Source: Christensenella sp. (lineage in GTDB: Bacteria > Bacillota > Clostridia > Christensenellales > UBA3700). From it: a stretch of 64,000 nt of DNA. Both the position numbers and the translations under genes were made by a program. Positions 35,138 to 45,822 of the stretch are shown here, one piece after another. The notes beneath the pieces are model-generated. The model made no database searches. It had not been told where the DNA came from and worked only from the letters and a program-made list of their open reading frames with translations. Each line of letters begins with the position of its first letter. Within the stretch, counting starts at the first letter, position 1. The stretch is taken from NCBI GenBank assembly GCA_022784465.1, contig JALFUR010000006.1:1-64000 (forward strand), in the 5' to 3' direction.

Positions 35138-36718
35138 TTATTTTCCTGATTCCCCATAGTTAGATAATACTCTAGCGGATGGATCGTTAACATCACAACC
35201 TTTCCACTTTTTGTTTGGCATCCAGAAATCTTTTATCATTTCTGCTTGTCCAGGATAATATTTTTCAAATATTTCTCTATACAATAAACTTTCTTTTGTA
35301 AATGGCATTGCATGGTATGCATATTTTTTTCTCTTTTCTTCAAATTCTTCATCTGAATACAAACTCTCTGCATATTCTTTTAAATCATCAACCATTGAGT
35401 GTCCTACGGCATCTGAAAACGCTGCTTTTTCTCTATATAAAATAGAATCAGGAAGATAGTCTCCTTCAAAAGCTTTTCTAAGCAAGAACTTACCCTTGCC
35501 ATATGTGTTCATTTTCTTTTTAGGATCAATGCTCATAACGTATTTGACAAAATCTAAATCTCCAAAAGGAACACGAGCTTCAATTGAGTTTGCAGAGATG
35601 CATCTATCTGCTCTTAATACGTCATACATATAAAGCTCAGATATTCTCTTTTCTGCTTCTTTTTGGAACTCTTCTGCACTTGGAGCAAAATCTGTATATT
35701 TATATCCAAAAAGTTCATCAGATATTTCACCTGTCAACAAAACTCTTATATCGCTTTGTTCATGTATTGCTTTACATATTAAATACATACCCATGGAAGC
35801 TCTAATTGTCGTTATATCAAACGTTTCTAATACTTTAATAACTTCTTCTAGGCTAGACAATACATCTTCTCTAGTCATTATTATTTCTTTATGATCTGAA
35901 CCAATATAATCAGCTACTTCTTTAGCATATTTTAAATCAATAGCATCTTTTTTCATTCCAATAGCATAAGTTCTTATTGGCTTTTTTAACATTTTTTGTG
36001 CTACAGCACAAACTAGTGAAGAATCCAATCCGCCACTTAACAAGAATCCAAGTGGCGCGTCAGCATCTAGTCTCTTTTCTATACCATATGTTAATTTATC
36101 ATGGATTTTCTTATAAATTGTGTCTAAATCATCATCTACATATGATTTAGCAGTAGCAATATCATTGTAGCAAATGAACTTTCCATCTTTATAATAATGT
36201 CCTGGTGGGAATGGCATAATTTTATCTGAAAAAGCTAAAAGGTTTTTAGCTTCAGATGCAAACATTATTTTACCCTCTTTAGAATAAGCATAGAATAAAG
36301 GTCTAATACCAATTGGATCTCTTGCTGCAATAAATGAATCTGTTTTTGAATCATAGATAATCATTGCAAACTCAGCATCTAATTCCTTAAACATTTCTAC
36401 GCCTTTTTCTTTATATAAAGGCAAGATAATTTCACAATCGCTATCTGATTTAAACTTATATTTTTTAGACAACTCTTCTTTTATTGGTCTAAAACAATAA
36501 ATCTCTCCATTGCATACAACAAAGTCCCCATCTAAACTAAATGGTTGCATACCTTCATCTGTTAAACCCATAATGGCTAATCTGTTGAAACCAATATAAC
36601 CCGACTTTAATTGAATAGTCCTTGTCATATCTGGACCACGTTTACTAGTTTTAGACAAACTATCTTTAAATTCTTCTAAGCTGATATCCAAACCAGCATA
36701 ACTCATAATTGAACACAT
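35138..36718 (-). CDS. asnB: Asparagine synthetase B (glutamine-hydrolysing)
   Basis: AsnB makes asparagine from aspartate, ATP and glutamine. The N-terminal amidotransferase needs Cys as residue 2, so the ATG at 36718 (MCSIMSYAG) is the true start. Five extra upstream codons are an artefact, and GGAGG lies 6 bases before this ATG. The synthetase domain has the pyrophosphate loop LSGGLDSSLV and ARVPFGDLDF. At 526 residues it is close to the E. coli enzyme. A T-box leader with its own consensus promoter precedes it. Confidence 0.96.
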   Translation of the reverse strand: MCSIMSYAGLDISLEEFKDSLSKTSKRGPDMTRTIQLKSGYIGFNRLAIMGLTDEGMQPFSLDGDFVVCNGEIYCFRPIKEELSKKYKFKSDSDCEIILPLYKEKGVEMFKELDAEFAMIIYDSKTDSFIAARDPIGIRPLFYAYSKEGKIMFASEAKNLLAFSDKIMPFPPGHYYKDGKFICYNDIATAKSYVDDDLDTIYKKIHDKLTYGIEKRLDADAPLGFLLSGGLDSSLVCAVAQKMLKKPIRTYAIGMKKDAIDLKYAKEVADYIGSDHKEIIMTREDVLSSLEEVIKVLETFDITTIRASMGMYLICKAIHEQSDIRVLLTGEISDELFGYKYTDFAPSAEEFQKEAEKRISELYMYDVLRADRCISANSIEARVPFGDLDFVKYVMSIDPKKKMNTYGKGKFLLRKAFEGDYLPDSILYREKAAFSDAVGHSMVDDLKEYAESLYSDEEFEEKRKKYAYHAMPFTKESLLYREIFEKYYPGQAEMIKDFWMPNKKWKGCDVNDPSARVLSNYGESGK

Positions 36719-36738
36719 TGTGTACCTCCACAAATAAA

Positions 36739-37010
36739 ATACAGCTACTCGACCTAATTATTTTAGGGCGAATAGCTGCTGCTTCGCGGTACCACCTAAT
36801 TTCACTCATAAAGAGCCTCTTTTCACTTCACGTCATTGTAAAGCTAACACCTGTAACGGGCTGTACCCGGATTCCCTACTCTCTTGCGATTTCAGTTCAC
36901 AACTTCTGAGTGTTATTCAATTTAGGCTATCGATGGTTTTTCACTATCACCAACTCACTGTGCATAGTTGACTAAATCTACTTGTCTCAGTCACCGTCTT
37001 TATTTAATAT
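36739..37010 (-). ncRNA. T-box riboswitch leader of asnB
   Basis: The minus-strand transcript carries GGTGGTACCGCG (36785-36796), the T-box core. It is followed by a terminator stem CAGCTACTCG/CGAATAGCTG (36742-36778) with T-rich sequence after it. An AAC triplet followed by A at 36912-36914, in the 3' strand of the Stem I region, is the best candidate for the specifier and codes for asparagine. A second AAC nearby is less well placed. Uncharged tRNA-Asn would favour the antiterminator and allow asnB transcription. Confidence 0.92.
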
Positions 37011-37016
37011 GGCTTG

Positions 37017-37045
37017 ATTATAATTCCATTTTTTATACTTGTCAA
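37017..37045 (-). promoter_or_regulatory. Consensus promoter of the T-box/asnB unit
   Basis: TTGACA (37040-37045), 17 bp, TATAAT (37017-37022) on the minus strand: both boxes are perfect. Transcription should begin near 37010, at the T-box 5' end. Confidence 0.85.
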
Positions 37046-37108
37046 TAATCTTTTTTTACAATTTTTACATTTTTTTAAACTTCCTAAATGCAGTAAAATG
37101 CATTCATT

Positions 37109-37134
37109 AAAAAAGCAACTATGTTGCAAGTTGC
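37109..37134 (-). terminator. Terminator after pyrG
   Basis: A 6-bp stem GCAACT/AGTTGC (37115-37134) is followed on the minus strand by six T residues. It lies about 40 bases after the pyrG stop codon and ends the long nitrogen operon. Confidence 0.8.
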
Positions 37135-37173
37135 CCTTTTATTTATTATCAAATAATATTGTTTATTTTAACT

Positions 37174-38787
<1,614 letters not shown>

Positions 38788-41700
38788 TTATACCTCGATT
38801 TCTCCATTATATACAGTTTCAGCGCTACCGGTCATATATACAACATCGTCATCTGTATATCTTATTGTAAGATCTCCACCAAGTAGTTTGACTGTTATGT
38901 CCTCATTTCTCTTACAATATCCATTTAAAACGGCAGCTACAGCACTAGCACATGCGCCAGTTCCGCAAGCCCAAGTTTCGCCACTTCCTCTTTCCCAAAC
39001 TCTCATTTTTAAAGTATGGTCATCAACCACTTTAATAAATTCTGTATTTACTCTCTCTGGGAATAGTGGATCGTTCTCGAAAATTGGTCCTATTTTTTCA
39101 ATGTCCAGATTATCTACGTTGCTTACAAATGTTACACAATGAGGATTCCCCATAGAAACACATGTAATCTTGTAATCTTTTCCATTGATTGTGTATAGTT
39201 CATTTATCATAGATTTTCCATTGAACTTTATTGGAATCTTCTTTGGATCAAGTTCTGCCTTTCCCATGTTTACAGTTACTGCATTAACTTCTCCATAAAC
39301 AGTCTGAACTTTTACATCTTTAATTCCTGATAAAGTTTCAATTTTAAATTCTTTTTTATGAACAATATTGTTATCATAGCAATATTTTGCTACGCATCTT
39401 ATACCATTTCCACACATTTTTCCTTCAGAGCCATCAAGGTTAAACATTCTCATTTTTGCATCAGCAACATCTGAATCGCAAATTAAGATAACTCCATCTC
39501 CTCCAATTCCAATGTGTCTATCTGATAATCTTACAGATAATTCTTCTGGATTATCTAGCACGTTGTTATTTGTACAATCAAAATAGATGTAGTCATTTCC
39601 GCAACCTTGCATCTTTGTAAATGGTCTTTTTTGTTTGTGCTTATGAAGCTTATTGATATCAATAAGTTCTGTATTGTATTCTGTATATCTACTCAATAGA
39701 CTATTAGCAACAGCAGCAGCTGTATCAATAGAAGTTAAGCAAGGAATTGCTCTTTCTACAGCTTTTCTTCTAATCTTTACACTGTCTCTTGTTGGAAGTT
39801 TACCTTTCGATGATGTGGATATAATATAGTTAATTTTTCCTGTTTCAAGTAATGTTAAGGAATTGTGTATAGGATCTTCGTGAATCTTATTTACTATATT
39901 TACTTCAAGCCCAATATCTCTAAGAATTCTTGCTGTTCCTTCTGTTGCATAGATGTTGTAACCTAAATCAGAGAACTTTTGTGCGATTTCTCCAATTTCA
40001 GCTTTATCTGTTTGTCTAACAGTAATAAATACACCGCCCTTTTTCTCAAGTTTATATCCAGCAGCGATTAGTCCCTTATAAATTGCCTCTTCTTGAGTTG
40101 TAGCAATACCAAGTACTTCTCCAGTAGACTTCATCTCTGGTCCTAAATGAGTATCTACATTTATTAATTTTTCAAAGCTAAATACTGGAATCTTTACAGC
40201 AACATATGGAGAGTTTGGATACAATCCTGTTCCAAATCCTAAATCTTTTAATTTTTCACCTAAGATACATTTTGTTGCCAAATCTACCATTGGAACACCT
40301 GTAACTTTAGAAATGTATGGAACTGTTCTTGAAGATCTTGGATTTACTTCAATAATGTATAACTCATTTTTATAAATTAAATATTGGATATTTACAAGAC
40401 CAATTGTATGAAGTTCAAGTGCCAAACTCTTTGAGCATTCGATTATTCTATTTATCATTTCGTCTGTAAGACCAAATGCAGGATAAACAGCAATACTATC
40501 ACCTGAGTGAACACCAGTTCTTTCAACGTGTCTCATAATACCTGGGATTAAAATGTCCTCTCCATCGCAAATAGCATCAACCTCAAGTTCTGCTCCCATT
40601 AAATATTGGTCAATAAGTACTGGGTTTTCAATTCCTTGCGACAAAATTACGTCCATGTATTCAATTACGTCTTCATCGCTGTTACAAATGGTCATGTTTT
40701 GACCACCAAGTACATATGAAGGTCTAAGCAATGTTGGATAGCCAATTTCATTTGCAACTTTTAAAGCTTCTTCTTTCGTCATAACTGTATATCCTACAGG
40801 ACGCTTTATCTTCAACTTCTCTAAAAGTTCATCAAACAATTCTCTATCTTCAGCCATATCGATGTATTCTATTTGAGTACCAAGAATTTTAACATCCATA
40901 TTCTTTAGCATTTTTGTTAACTTAATTGCTGTTTGTCCACCAAAAGCAACAACAACGCCATATGGCTTTTCCGTTTCAAGAATATTTATTACATCCTCAT
41001 TTGTTAATGGCTCAAAATACAATCTATCTGCTGTGTCAAAATCTGTAGATACTGTTTCTGGGTTATTATTTACAATAACAACCTCGTATCCTGCTTTCTT
41101 TAACGACCAAACACAGTGAACTGAAGCATAGTCAAACTCGATTCCTTGGCCAATTCTTATTGGGCCAGCACCAAATACTATTACTTTTTTCTTGTCAGAT
41201 TTCCTTTTTTCTATAAACTCTGCTGCTTCATTTTCATCATCATATGTTGAATAGAAATATGGAGTTTGAGCTTCAAACTCTGCAGCACAAGTATCTACCA
41301 TTTTATATACTGCATGTCTCTTGTTCTTAATTTTTTGATTAGAAAACTCTTCTATTGTTTTATCTAAAAAGCCTAATTTCTTTGCTTCTAGATATAATTC
41401 ATCTGTTAGTTCCTCTTTTTGCAATCTATTTTGCATTTGAACTAATTTCGAAAGTTTTGCTATAAACCATTTATCTATTTTTGTCTTTCTATTAATCTTC
41501 TCAATAGAAACTCCTCTTTTTAAGCTCTCATATACACAGAAGATTCTCTCATCGTCTACATCGTACAACTTTTGTGCTAATTCTACATCATCCATTGCCA
41601 TAAACTTTGGATCATTAAATGTGTCATGAGAAATTTCAGCTCCACGAACAGCTTTCATAATAGCCTGTTCAAAAGTAGGAGCTATGGCCATAACTTCTCC

Positions 41701-42837
41701 TGTTGCCTTCATTTGTGTTCCAAGTTTTCTACTTGCATAGAAGAACTTATCAAAAGGCCATTTTGGATACTTTACAACCACATAGTCTAATGCTGGTTCA
41801 AAACAAGCATATGTTGTTCCTGTTACGGCATTTTTAATTTCGTCAAGTGTATATCCTATTGAAATTTTTGTAGCTACTTTAGCAATTGGATATCCTGTTG
41901 CTTTTGATGCTAAAGCGGAAGATCTACTAACACGTGGGTTTACTTCAATAACTGCATATTCAAACGAATCTGGATTTAATGCAAATTGACAGTTACATCC
42001 ACCCTCTATCTTTAAAGCATCAATTATGCTTAAAGCAGCAGATCTTAGCATTTGGTATTCCCTATCTGCTAAAGTAACAGCTGGAGCAATTACTATACTA
42101 TCTCCTGTATGCACACCAACAGGGTCAAAGTTTTCCATTGAACAAATAGTAATAACATTACCAGCGCTATCTCTCATTACTTCAAATTCTATTTCTTTCC
42201 AACCTGATATACATTTTTCAACAAGAATTTGATGTATTGGAGAACTTCTTAATCCGTTTTGTGCAATCTCTATAAATTGATCTTCATCATTACAAATTCC
42301 ACCACCAGTTCCTCCTAGTGTAAATGCTGGACGAACTATAACTGGATAGCCAAGTTTTCTTGCAACTTCAATTGCTGAATCAATATCGTTAACAACCTCT
42401 GATGGAATTGTTGGTTGATTTATAGATGCAAGTGTATCTTTGAATAATTGTCTATCTTCTGCCTTATCAATGGTGTCTGGTCTTGCTCCTAAAAGCTTAA
42501 CTCCCATTTTGTCTAAAAATCCTTCTTTTGCAAGCTGCATAGAAAGAGTTAATCCAATTTGTCCTCCCATTGTTGAAAGTAAACTATCTGGTCTTTCTTT
42601 TTCAATTATTCTCTTTATTGTTGTAATTGTTAAAGGTTCAATATAAATTCTATCTGCAACCGCATGATCGGTCATAATTGTAGCAGGATTTGAGTTTACA
42701 AGAACAACTTCAAGTCCGTCTTCTTTTAAAGCTTTACAAGCCTGTGTTCCAGCATAGTCAAACTCTGCTGCTTGTCCTATAATAATTGGGCCGGAGCCAA
42801 TAACCATAACTTTTTGAATATCTTTTCTTAGTGGCAT
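38788..42837 (-). CDS. carB: Carbamoyl-phosphate synthase large subunit fused to diaminopimelate epimerase (CarB-DapF)
   Basis: One uninterrupted frame of 1349 codons. Residues 1 to about 1055 form a complete CarB: two ATP-grasp halves (VIGSGPIIIGQAAEFDYAG; VFGAGPIRIGQGIEFDYAS) and the C-terminal allosteric MGS-like domain (GVFITVRQTDKAEI, YATEGTARIL). After a basic linker (KLHKHKQK) a complete DapF begins at residue 1071 (coordinate 39627) with PFTKMQGCGNDY. Both DapF catalytic cysteines are present, Cys1142 in KMCGNGIRC and Cys1291 in ACGTGAC. CarB makes carbamoyl phosphate for pyrimidines and arginine, and DapF makes meso-diaminopimelate for lysine and peptidoglycan. No start codon with a ribosome-binding site lies at the junction. 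The gene overlaps carA in a TAATG junction. Confidence 0.95.
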   Translation of the reverse strand: MPLRKDIQKVMVIGSGPIIIGQAAEFDYAGTQACKALKEDGLEVVLVNSNPATIMTDHAVADRIYIEPLTITTIKRIIEKERPDSLLSTMGGQIGLTLSMQLAKEGFLDKMGVKLLGARPDTIDKAEDRQLFKDTLASINQPTIPSEVVNDIDSAIEVARKLGYPVIVRPAFTLGGTGGGICNDEDQFIEIAQNGLRSSPIHQILVEKCISGWKEIEFEVMRDSAGNVITICSMENFDPVGVHTGDSIVIAPAVTLADREYQMLRSAALSIIDALKIEGGCNCQFALNPDSFEYAVIEVNPRVSRSSALASKATGYPIAKVATKISIGYTLDEIKNAVTGTTYACFEPALDYVVVKYPKWPFDKFFYASRKLGTQMKATGEVMAIAPTFEQAIMKAVRGAEISHDTFNDPKFMAMDDVELAQKLYDVDDERIFCVYESLKRGVSIEKINRKTKIDKWFIAKLSKLVQMQNRLQKEELTDELYLEAKKLGFLDKTIEEFSNQKIKNKRHAVYKMVDTCAAEFEAQTPYFYSTYDDENEAAEFIEKRKSDKKKVIVFGAGPIRIGQGIEFDYASVHCVWSLKKAGYEVVIVNNNPETVSTDFDTADRLYFEPLTNEDVINILETEKPYGVVVAFGGQTAIKLTKMLKNMDVKILGTQIEYIDMAEDRELFDELLEKLKIKRPVGYTVMTKEEALKVANEIGYPTLLRPSYVLGGQNMTICNSDEDVIEYMDVILSQGIENPVLIDQYLMGAELEVDAICDGEDILIPGIMRHVERTGVHSGDSIAVYPAFGLTDEMINRIIECSKSLALELHTIGLVNIQYLIYKNELYIIEVNPRSSRTVPYISKVTGVPMVDLATKCILGEKLKDLGFGTGLYPNSPYVAVKIPVFSFEKLINVDTHLGPEMKSTGEVLGIATTQEEAIYKGLIAAGYKLEKKGGVFITVRQTDKAEIGEIAQKFSDLGYNIYATEGTARILRDIGLEVNIVNKIHEDPIHNSLTLLETGKINYIISTSSKGKLPTRDSVKIRRKAVERAIPCLTSIDTAAAVANSLLSRYTEYNTELIDINKLHKHKQKRPFTKMQGCGNDYIYFDCTNNNVLDNPEELSVRLSDRHIGIGGDGVILICDSDVADAKMRMFNLDGSEGKMCGNGIRCVAKYCYDNNIVHKKEFKIETLSGIKDVKVQTVYGEVNAVTVNMGKAELDPKKIPIKFNGKSMINELYTINGKDYKITCVSMGNPHCVTFVSNVDNLDIEKIGPIFENDPLFPERVNTEFIKVVDDHTLKMRVWERGSGETWACGTGACASAVAAVLNGYCKRNEDITVKLLGGDLTIRYTDDDVVYMTGSAETVYNGEIEV

Positions 42838-43916
42838 TATCTTACTCCTCCCATTCTTTGTATAAATTGATCAAACAAGAATCTTGTATCTAGTGGACCA
42901 GCACATGCTTCTGGATGGAATTGAACAGAAAATGCATTAGTCTTTAAATAATTAACACCTTCCACTGTTCCATCGTTTGCGTTTATAAAACTAATTTGTG
43001 CAACATCACTTGCTAAAGATTCTGGGTCAACTGCATATCCATGATTTTGTGTTGTTATATATACTCTAGATGTAGACAAATCTTTTACAGGTTGATTTGC
43101 TCCTCTATGACCATATTTCAATTTATAAGTGTCTCCTCCATGAGCTAATGCTAACAATTGATTTCCTAAGCAAATACCAAATACGCTCAAGTTTGTATTT
43201 AATAGTTTTTTAATTTGTTCAATTTCATAAACGTTTTCTTTAGGATCTCCTGGGCCATTAGACAACATTACCCCATCTGGATTAACTTTCATAATATCTT
43301 CAAAGGAAGTATTATGAGGCATTATATAAACTTGGCAATTTCTCTTTAAAAGTTCTTTTGCAATGTTTCCTTTAACACCATAGTCCATTAATACAACTTT
43401 TTTATCTACTTTTTCTGGAGTTAATATTTCAACTTCTTTGCACGAAGTTGCGGCAACTGCGCCTAAAACTTTATAATCACGAAGCTTTTGCATTTTTTCT
43501 TCGGTTATATCCTTAGTGAAAGAAACCATACCATTCATTACGCCGTGATCTCTAACAATTTTTGTTAATTTACGAACATCAATGCCTTGAATTCCTATTA
43601 CATTGTTTTCTTTTAAGAAAGTATCTAAGTCGCCTTGGCTTCTGAAATTCGAAGGAAAATCACATACATCGCGAACGATATATGCTTTGTGGTAAACTTT
43701 TTTGCTTTCAAAATCTGATGGGATTACACCATAGTTGCCAATTAATGGGAATGTCTGAACTACAATTTGACCATAATAACTTGGATCTGTAAGGGTCTCT
43801 AAATAACCAGTCATTGCTGTGGTAAAAACAACTTCGCCAATTACTTCTCCCTCTACTCCAAAGCTTTGGCCTTCAAAGATTTCTCCGTTTTCAAGAATTA
43901 AATAAACTTTTTTCAT
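42837..43916 (-). CDS. carA: Carbamoyl-phosphate synthase small subunit
   Basis: CarA hydrolyses glutamine and feeds ammonia to CarB. It is 359 residues, with the N-terminal domain (LILENGEIFEGQSFG) and a class I amidotransferase domain carrying the nucleophile in FGICLGNQLLALAHGG and the catalytic pair in SVQFHPEACAGP. AAGAGGG precedes the ATG. Its stop codon overlaps the carB start. The short gap to the ANTAR gene upstream places it in the nitrogen operon. Confidence 0.98.
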   Translation of the reverse strand: MKKVYLILENGEIFEGQSFGVEGEVIGEVVFTTAMTGYLETLTDPSYYGQIVVQTFPLIGNYGVIPSDFESKKVYHKAYIVRDVCDFPSNFRSQGDLDTFLKENNVIGIQGIDVRKLTKIVRDHGVMNGMVSFTKDITEEKMQKLRDYKVLGAVAATSCKEVEILTPEKVDKKVVLMDYGVKGNIAKELLKRNCQVYIMPHNTSFEDIMKVNPDGVMLSNGPGDPKENVYEIEQIKKLLNTNLSVFGICLGNQLLALAHGGDTYKLKYGHRGANQPVKDLSTSRVYITTQNHGYAVDPESLASDVAQISFINANDGTVEGVNYLKTNAFSVQFHPEACAGPLDTRFLFDQFIQRMGGVR

Positions 43917-43934
43917 TTGGCCCTCTTGTTAAAA

Positions 43935-44501
43935 TTATTCATATATGTCTAAAACGGCCTTCGCGATTTCTTTTCTTGTTCGTCTTTGATTCATCGCAGT
44001 TTTTTCAATATGCTTATGCGCATCTTCCTCGCTCATATGTTCGTGAATAATAAGTGCACATTTTGCCCTATCTACTAGTTTTAGTTCCTCAATCTTGTCT
44101 TCTAACTTCCTGTTTTTCTTTAAAAGATTTTCAAATCTTTCGTTCATTGCTCTAAAAATTGATAGACTTTTCATTAACAATAATAGTGATACAGGTTTTG
44201 GTAAAACTAGAACTCCGTTACTCTCCAACTTTGACTCGACAGCCTCACGAATATCCGATTTTACTAATAGTATCACATTAGTGATATTATTATCAAGCGC
44301 GAAAAGGGATAAATCACTGCCAAATTCGTCCTCAAGTGGAGCATTAATTATAACCATCGAAAAAGGTTGCGCGCCAAGCATTCTTCTCGCTTCACTTCCA
44401 TTTGTAACTCTTTGGATGTTTAAAAATCCAGCAGACTTAATAACCTGCGTGATTTCTTGTGGAATCTCTCCTTTTGAAACGAAAAGTAACGTGTCTAGCA
44501 T
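43935..44501 (-). CDS. ANTAR-domain RNA-binding regulator with degenerate receiver domain
   Basis: The 188-residue protein has an N-terminal receiver-like domain, a coiled linker (NRKLEDKIEELK) and a C-terminal ANTAR domain (VDRAKCALIIHEHMSEEDAHKHI and RRTRKEIAKAVLDI). ANTAR proteins bind RNA hairpins and prevent transcription termination. The receiver looks inactive for phosphorylation: the phospho-acceptor Asp is replaced by Asn53 (VIINAPLEDEFG) and the N-terminal acidic pair is missing, though the Lys of LPKP remains. It lies 4 bp after glnA, like ANTAR regulators of nitrogen genes in other clostridia. Its likely targets are the hairpin leaders at 50839-50893 and 51163-51200. Confidence 0.88.
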   Translation of the reverse strand: MLDTLLFVSKGEIPQEITQVIKSAGFLNIQRVTNGSEARRMLGAQPFSMVIINAPLEDEFGSDLSLFALDNNITNVILLVKSDIREAVESKLESNGVLVLPKPVSLLLLMKSLSIFRAMNERFENLLKKNRKLEDKIEELKLVDRAKCALIIHEHMSEEDAHKHIEKTAMNQRRTRKEIAKAVLDIYE

Positions 44502-44505
44502 TTAA

Positions 44506-45780
44506 TTAAACTCTACCAAAATATCTTTCTGTTAAATATTTGTGCTTGTCTCCAGATGACTCAACATCTTCAATTTCTTTCTTCTTATATGCAATTATTT
44601 GTTTAAACAACGAATCAGGAAGTACACTCTTAACAAATTCGCTGTTTTCTGCCAATTCTATTGCTTCATGTAAATCTTGAGGTAAAGATAAAGCTCCATC
44701 ACTTTCATCTAATTTATGTTCGATTTTGTTTTCTAAAACCATATTTTGTTTTAGACCCTCAAGACCTGCCATCAAAAGTAATGCGTATACAATGTAAGGA
44801 TTACATGATGGATCTGCAGAATTAATTGTTGCTTTGTATTTTCCAATTTTTATAACTTGGTTAAATCTTTGAGATGCCCAAGCTACATATTTTGGAGAAC
44901 TTTCTGATTGGAATCTTTCATAAGAATTTGGCATTGGATTCATAAACAATGCAATTTCTCTCAATCTATTCAATATTCCAGCTAAGAAGGATTTTACTTC
45001 TACACTATCTATATCGCAAATTTCTAATCCCTTTAGTAAAGATATATTTATCTTTAAACCGCTTCCTTCTTTGTCTTTTAATGGCTTAGGTAAAAATGAT
45101 GCATATAAGCCATTAGATGCAGAAATTGACTTAACTGTTGTCTTAAATGTCATTACGTCATCTGCAGCTTTTAGCGCATCATTATAATTAAATCTAATTT
45201 CGTTTTGTCCTGGACCTTTTTCGTGATGTGATGAGGTAGGTTTTAGTCCTAATCTTTCAAGAGTAAAACAGATCTCTCTTCTAACATTTTCACCTTTATC
45301 TAATGGAGCTACATCTAAATAGCCTGCTCTATCAAAAGGAATATTAGTTGGTTGACCTTTTTCGTCTAATTCAAATAAATAAAATTCGCAATCTGAGCCA
45401 ATTGTACACTTATATCCTAATTTCTTTAATTCCTTTTCTGCTTGTTGAAGCAAACTTCTTGAATCGCATTCAGCAACTGTACCATCAGGGTATTTTAAAT
45501 TGGAATATAATCTTATAACAGAACCATGTTGTGGTCTCCATGGTAGTACTTGTATTGTTGATGGATCTGGGAATAATCTTATATCTCCTTTGTCATAAGA
45601 AGCAATTCCATCAAAAGCTTCAGCATCAATGGATATGCCCTTTTCAAAAACATCTTCGATTTCAGAAGCAAGAACAGAAATATTCTTTAAATTTCCCAAA
45701 ATATCGCAGAATGTTAATTTGACAAACTTAACATCATTCTCCTGAATAAAATCCATAACTTCTCTAATTGTTTGATTCAT
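44506..45780 (-). CDS. glnA: Glutamine synthetase, GlnA type
   Basis: GlnA joins ammonia to glutamate with ATP. The 424-residue protein has an N-terminal beta-grasp region (VKFVKLTFCDILG), the active-site segments SDCEFYLF, EKGPGQNEIRF and GSGLKINISL, and NSADPSCNPY near the C-terminus. It is slightly shorter than the usual 440-470 residues of type I enzymes. Metal- and ATP-binding segments appear to be present, although NEIRF replaces the more common HEI/NEINF form. GAGGT precedes the ATG. With the split glutamate synthase upstream it forms a GS-GOGAT pair. Confidence 0.92.
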   Translation of the reverse strand: MNQTIREVMDFIQENDVKFVKLTFCDILGNLKNISVLASEIEDVFEKGISIDAEAFDGIASYDKGDIRLFPDPSTIQVLPWRPQHGSVIRLYSNLKYPDGTVAECDSRSLLQQAEKELKKLGYKCTIGSDCEFYLFELDEKGQPTNIPFDRAGYLDVAPLDKGENVRREICFTLERLGLKPTSSHHEKGPGQNEIRFNYNDALKAADDVMTFKTTVKSISASNGLYASFLPKPLKDKEGSGLKINISLLKGLEICDIDSVEVKSFLAGILNRLREIALFMNPMPNSYERFQSESSPKYVAWASQRFNQVIKIGKYKATINSADPSCNPYIVYALLLMAGLEGLKQNMVLENKIEHKLDESDGALSLPQDLHEAIELAENSEFVKSVLPDSLFKQIIAYKKKEIEDVESSGDKHKYLTERYFGRV

Positions 45781-45822
45781 TTTTCTACCTCATTTTACAT
45801 ATAAACGTACTTAGATTTATTT

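Noticed and set aside
36709..36909. Plus-strand ORF over the asnB leader
   Set aside because: The region is a T-box leader on the minus strand. The ORF has no family resemblance.
38788..42837. Possibility that CarB-DapF is split by a frameshift or has an internal DapF start
   Set aside because: The frame is continuous through the linker, and the first Met in DapF is inside its conserved N-terminal motif with no ribosome-binding site.
44095..44505. 136-codon plus-strand ORF opposite the ANTAR gene
   Set aside because: It is a shadow of the ANTAR gene. The minus-strand product has clear domains.
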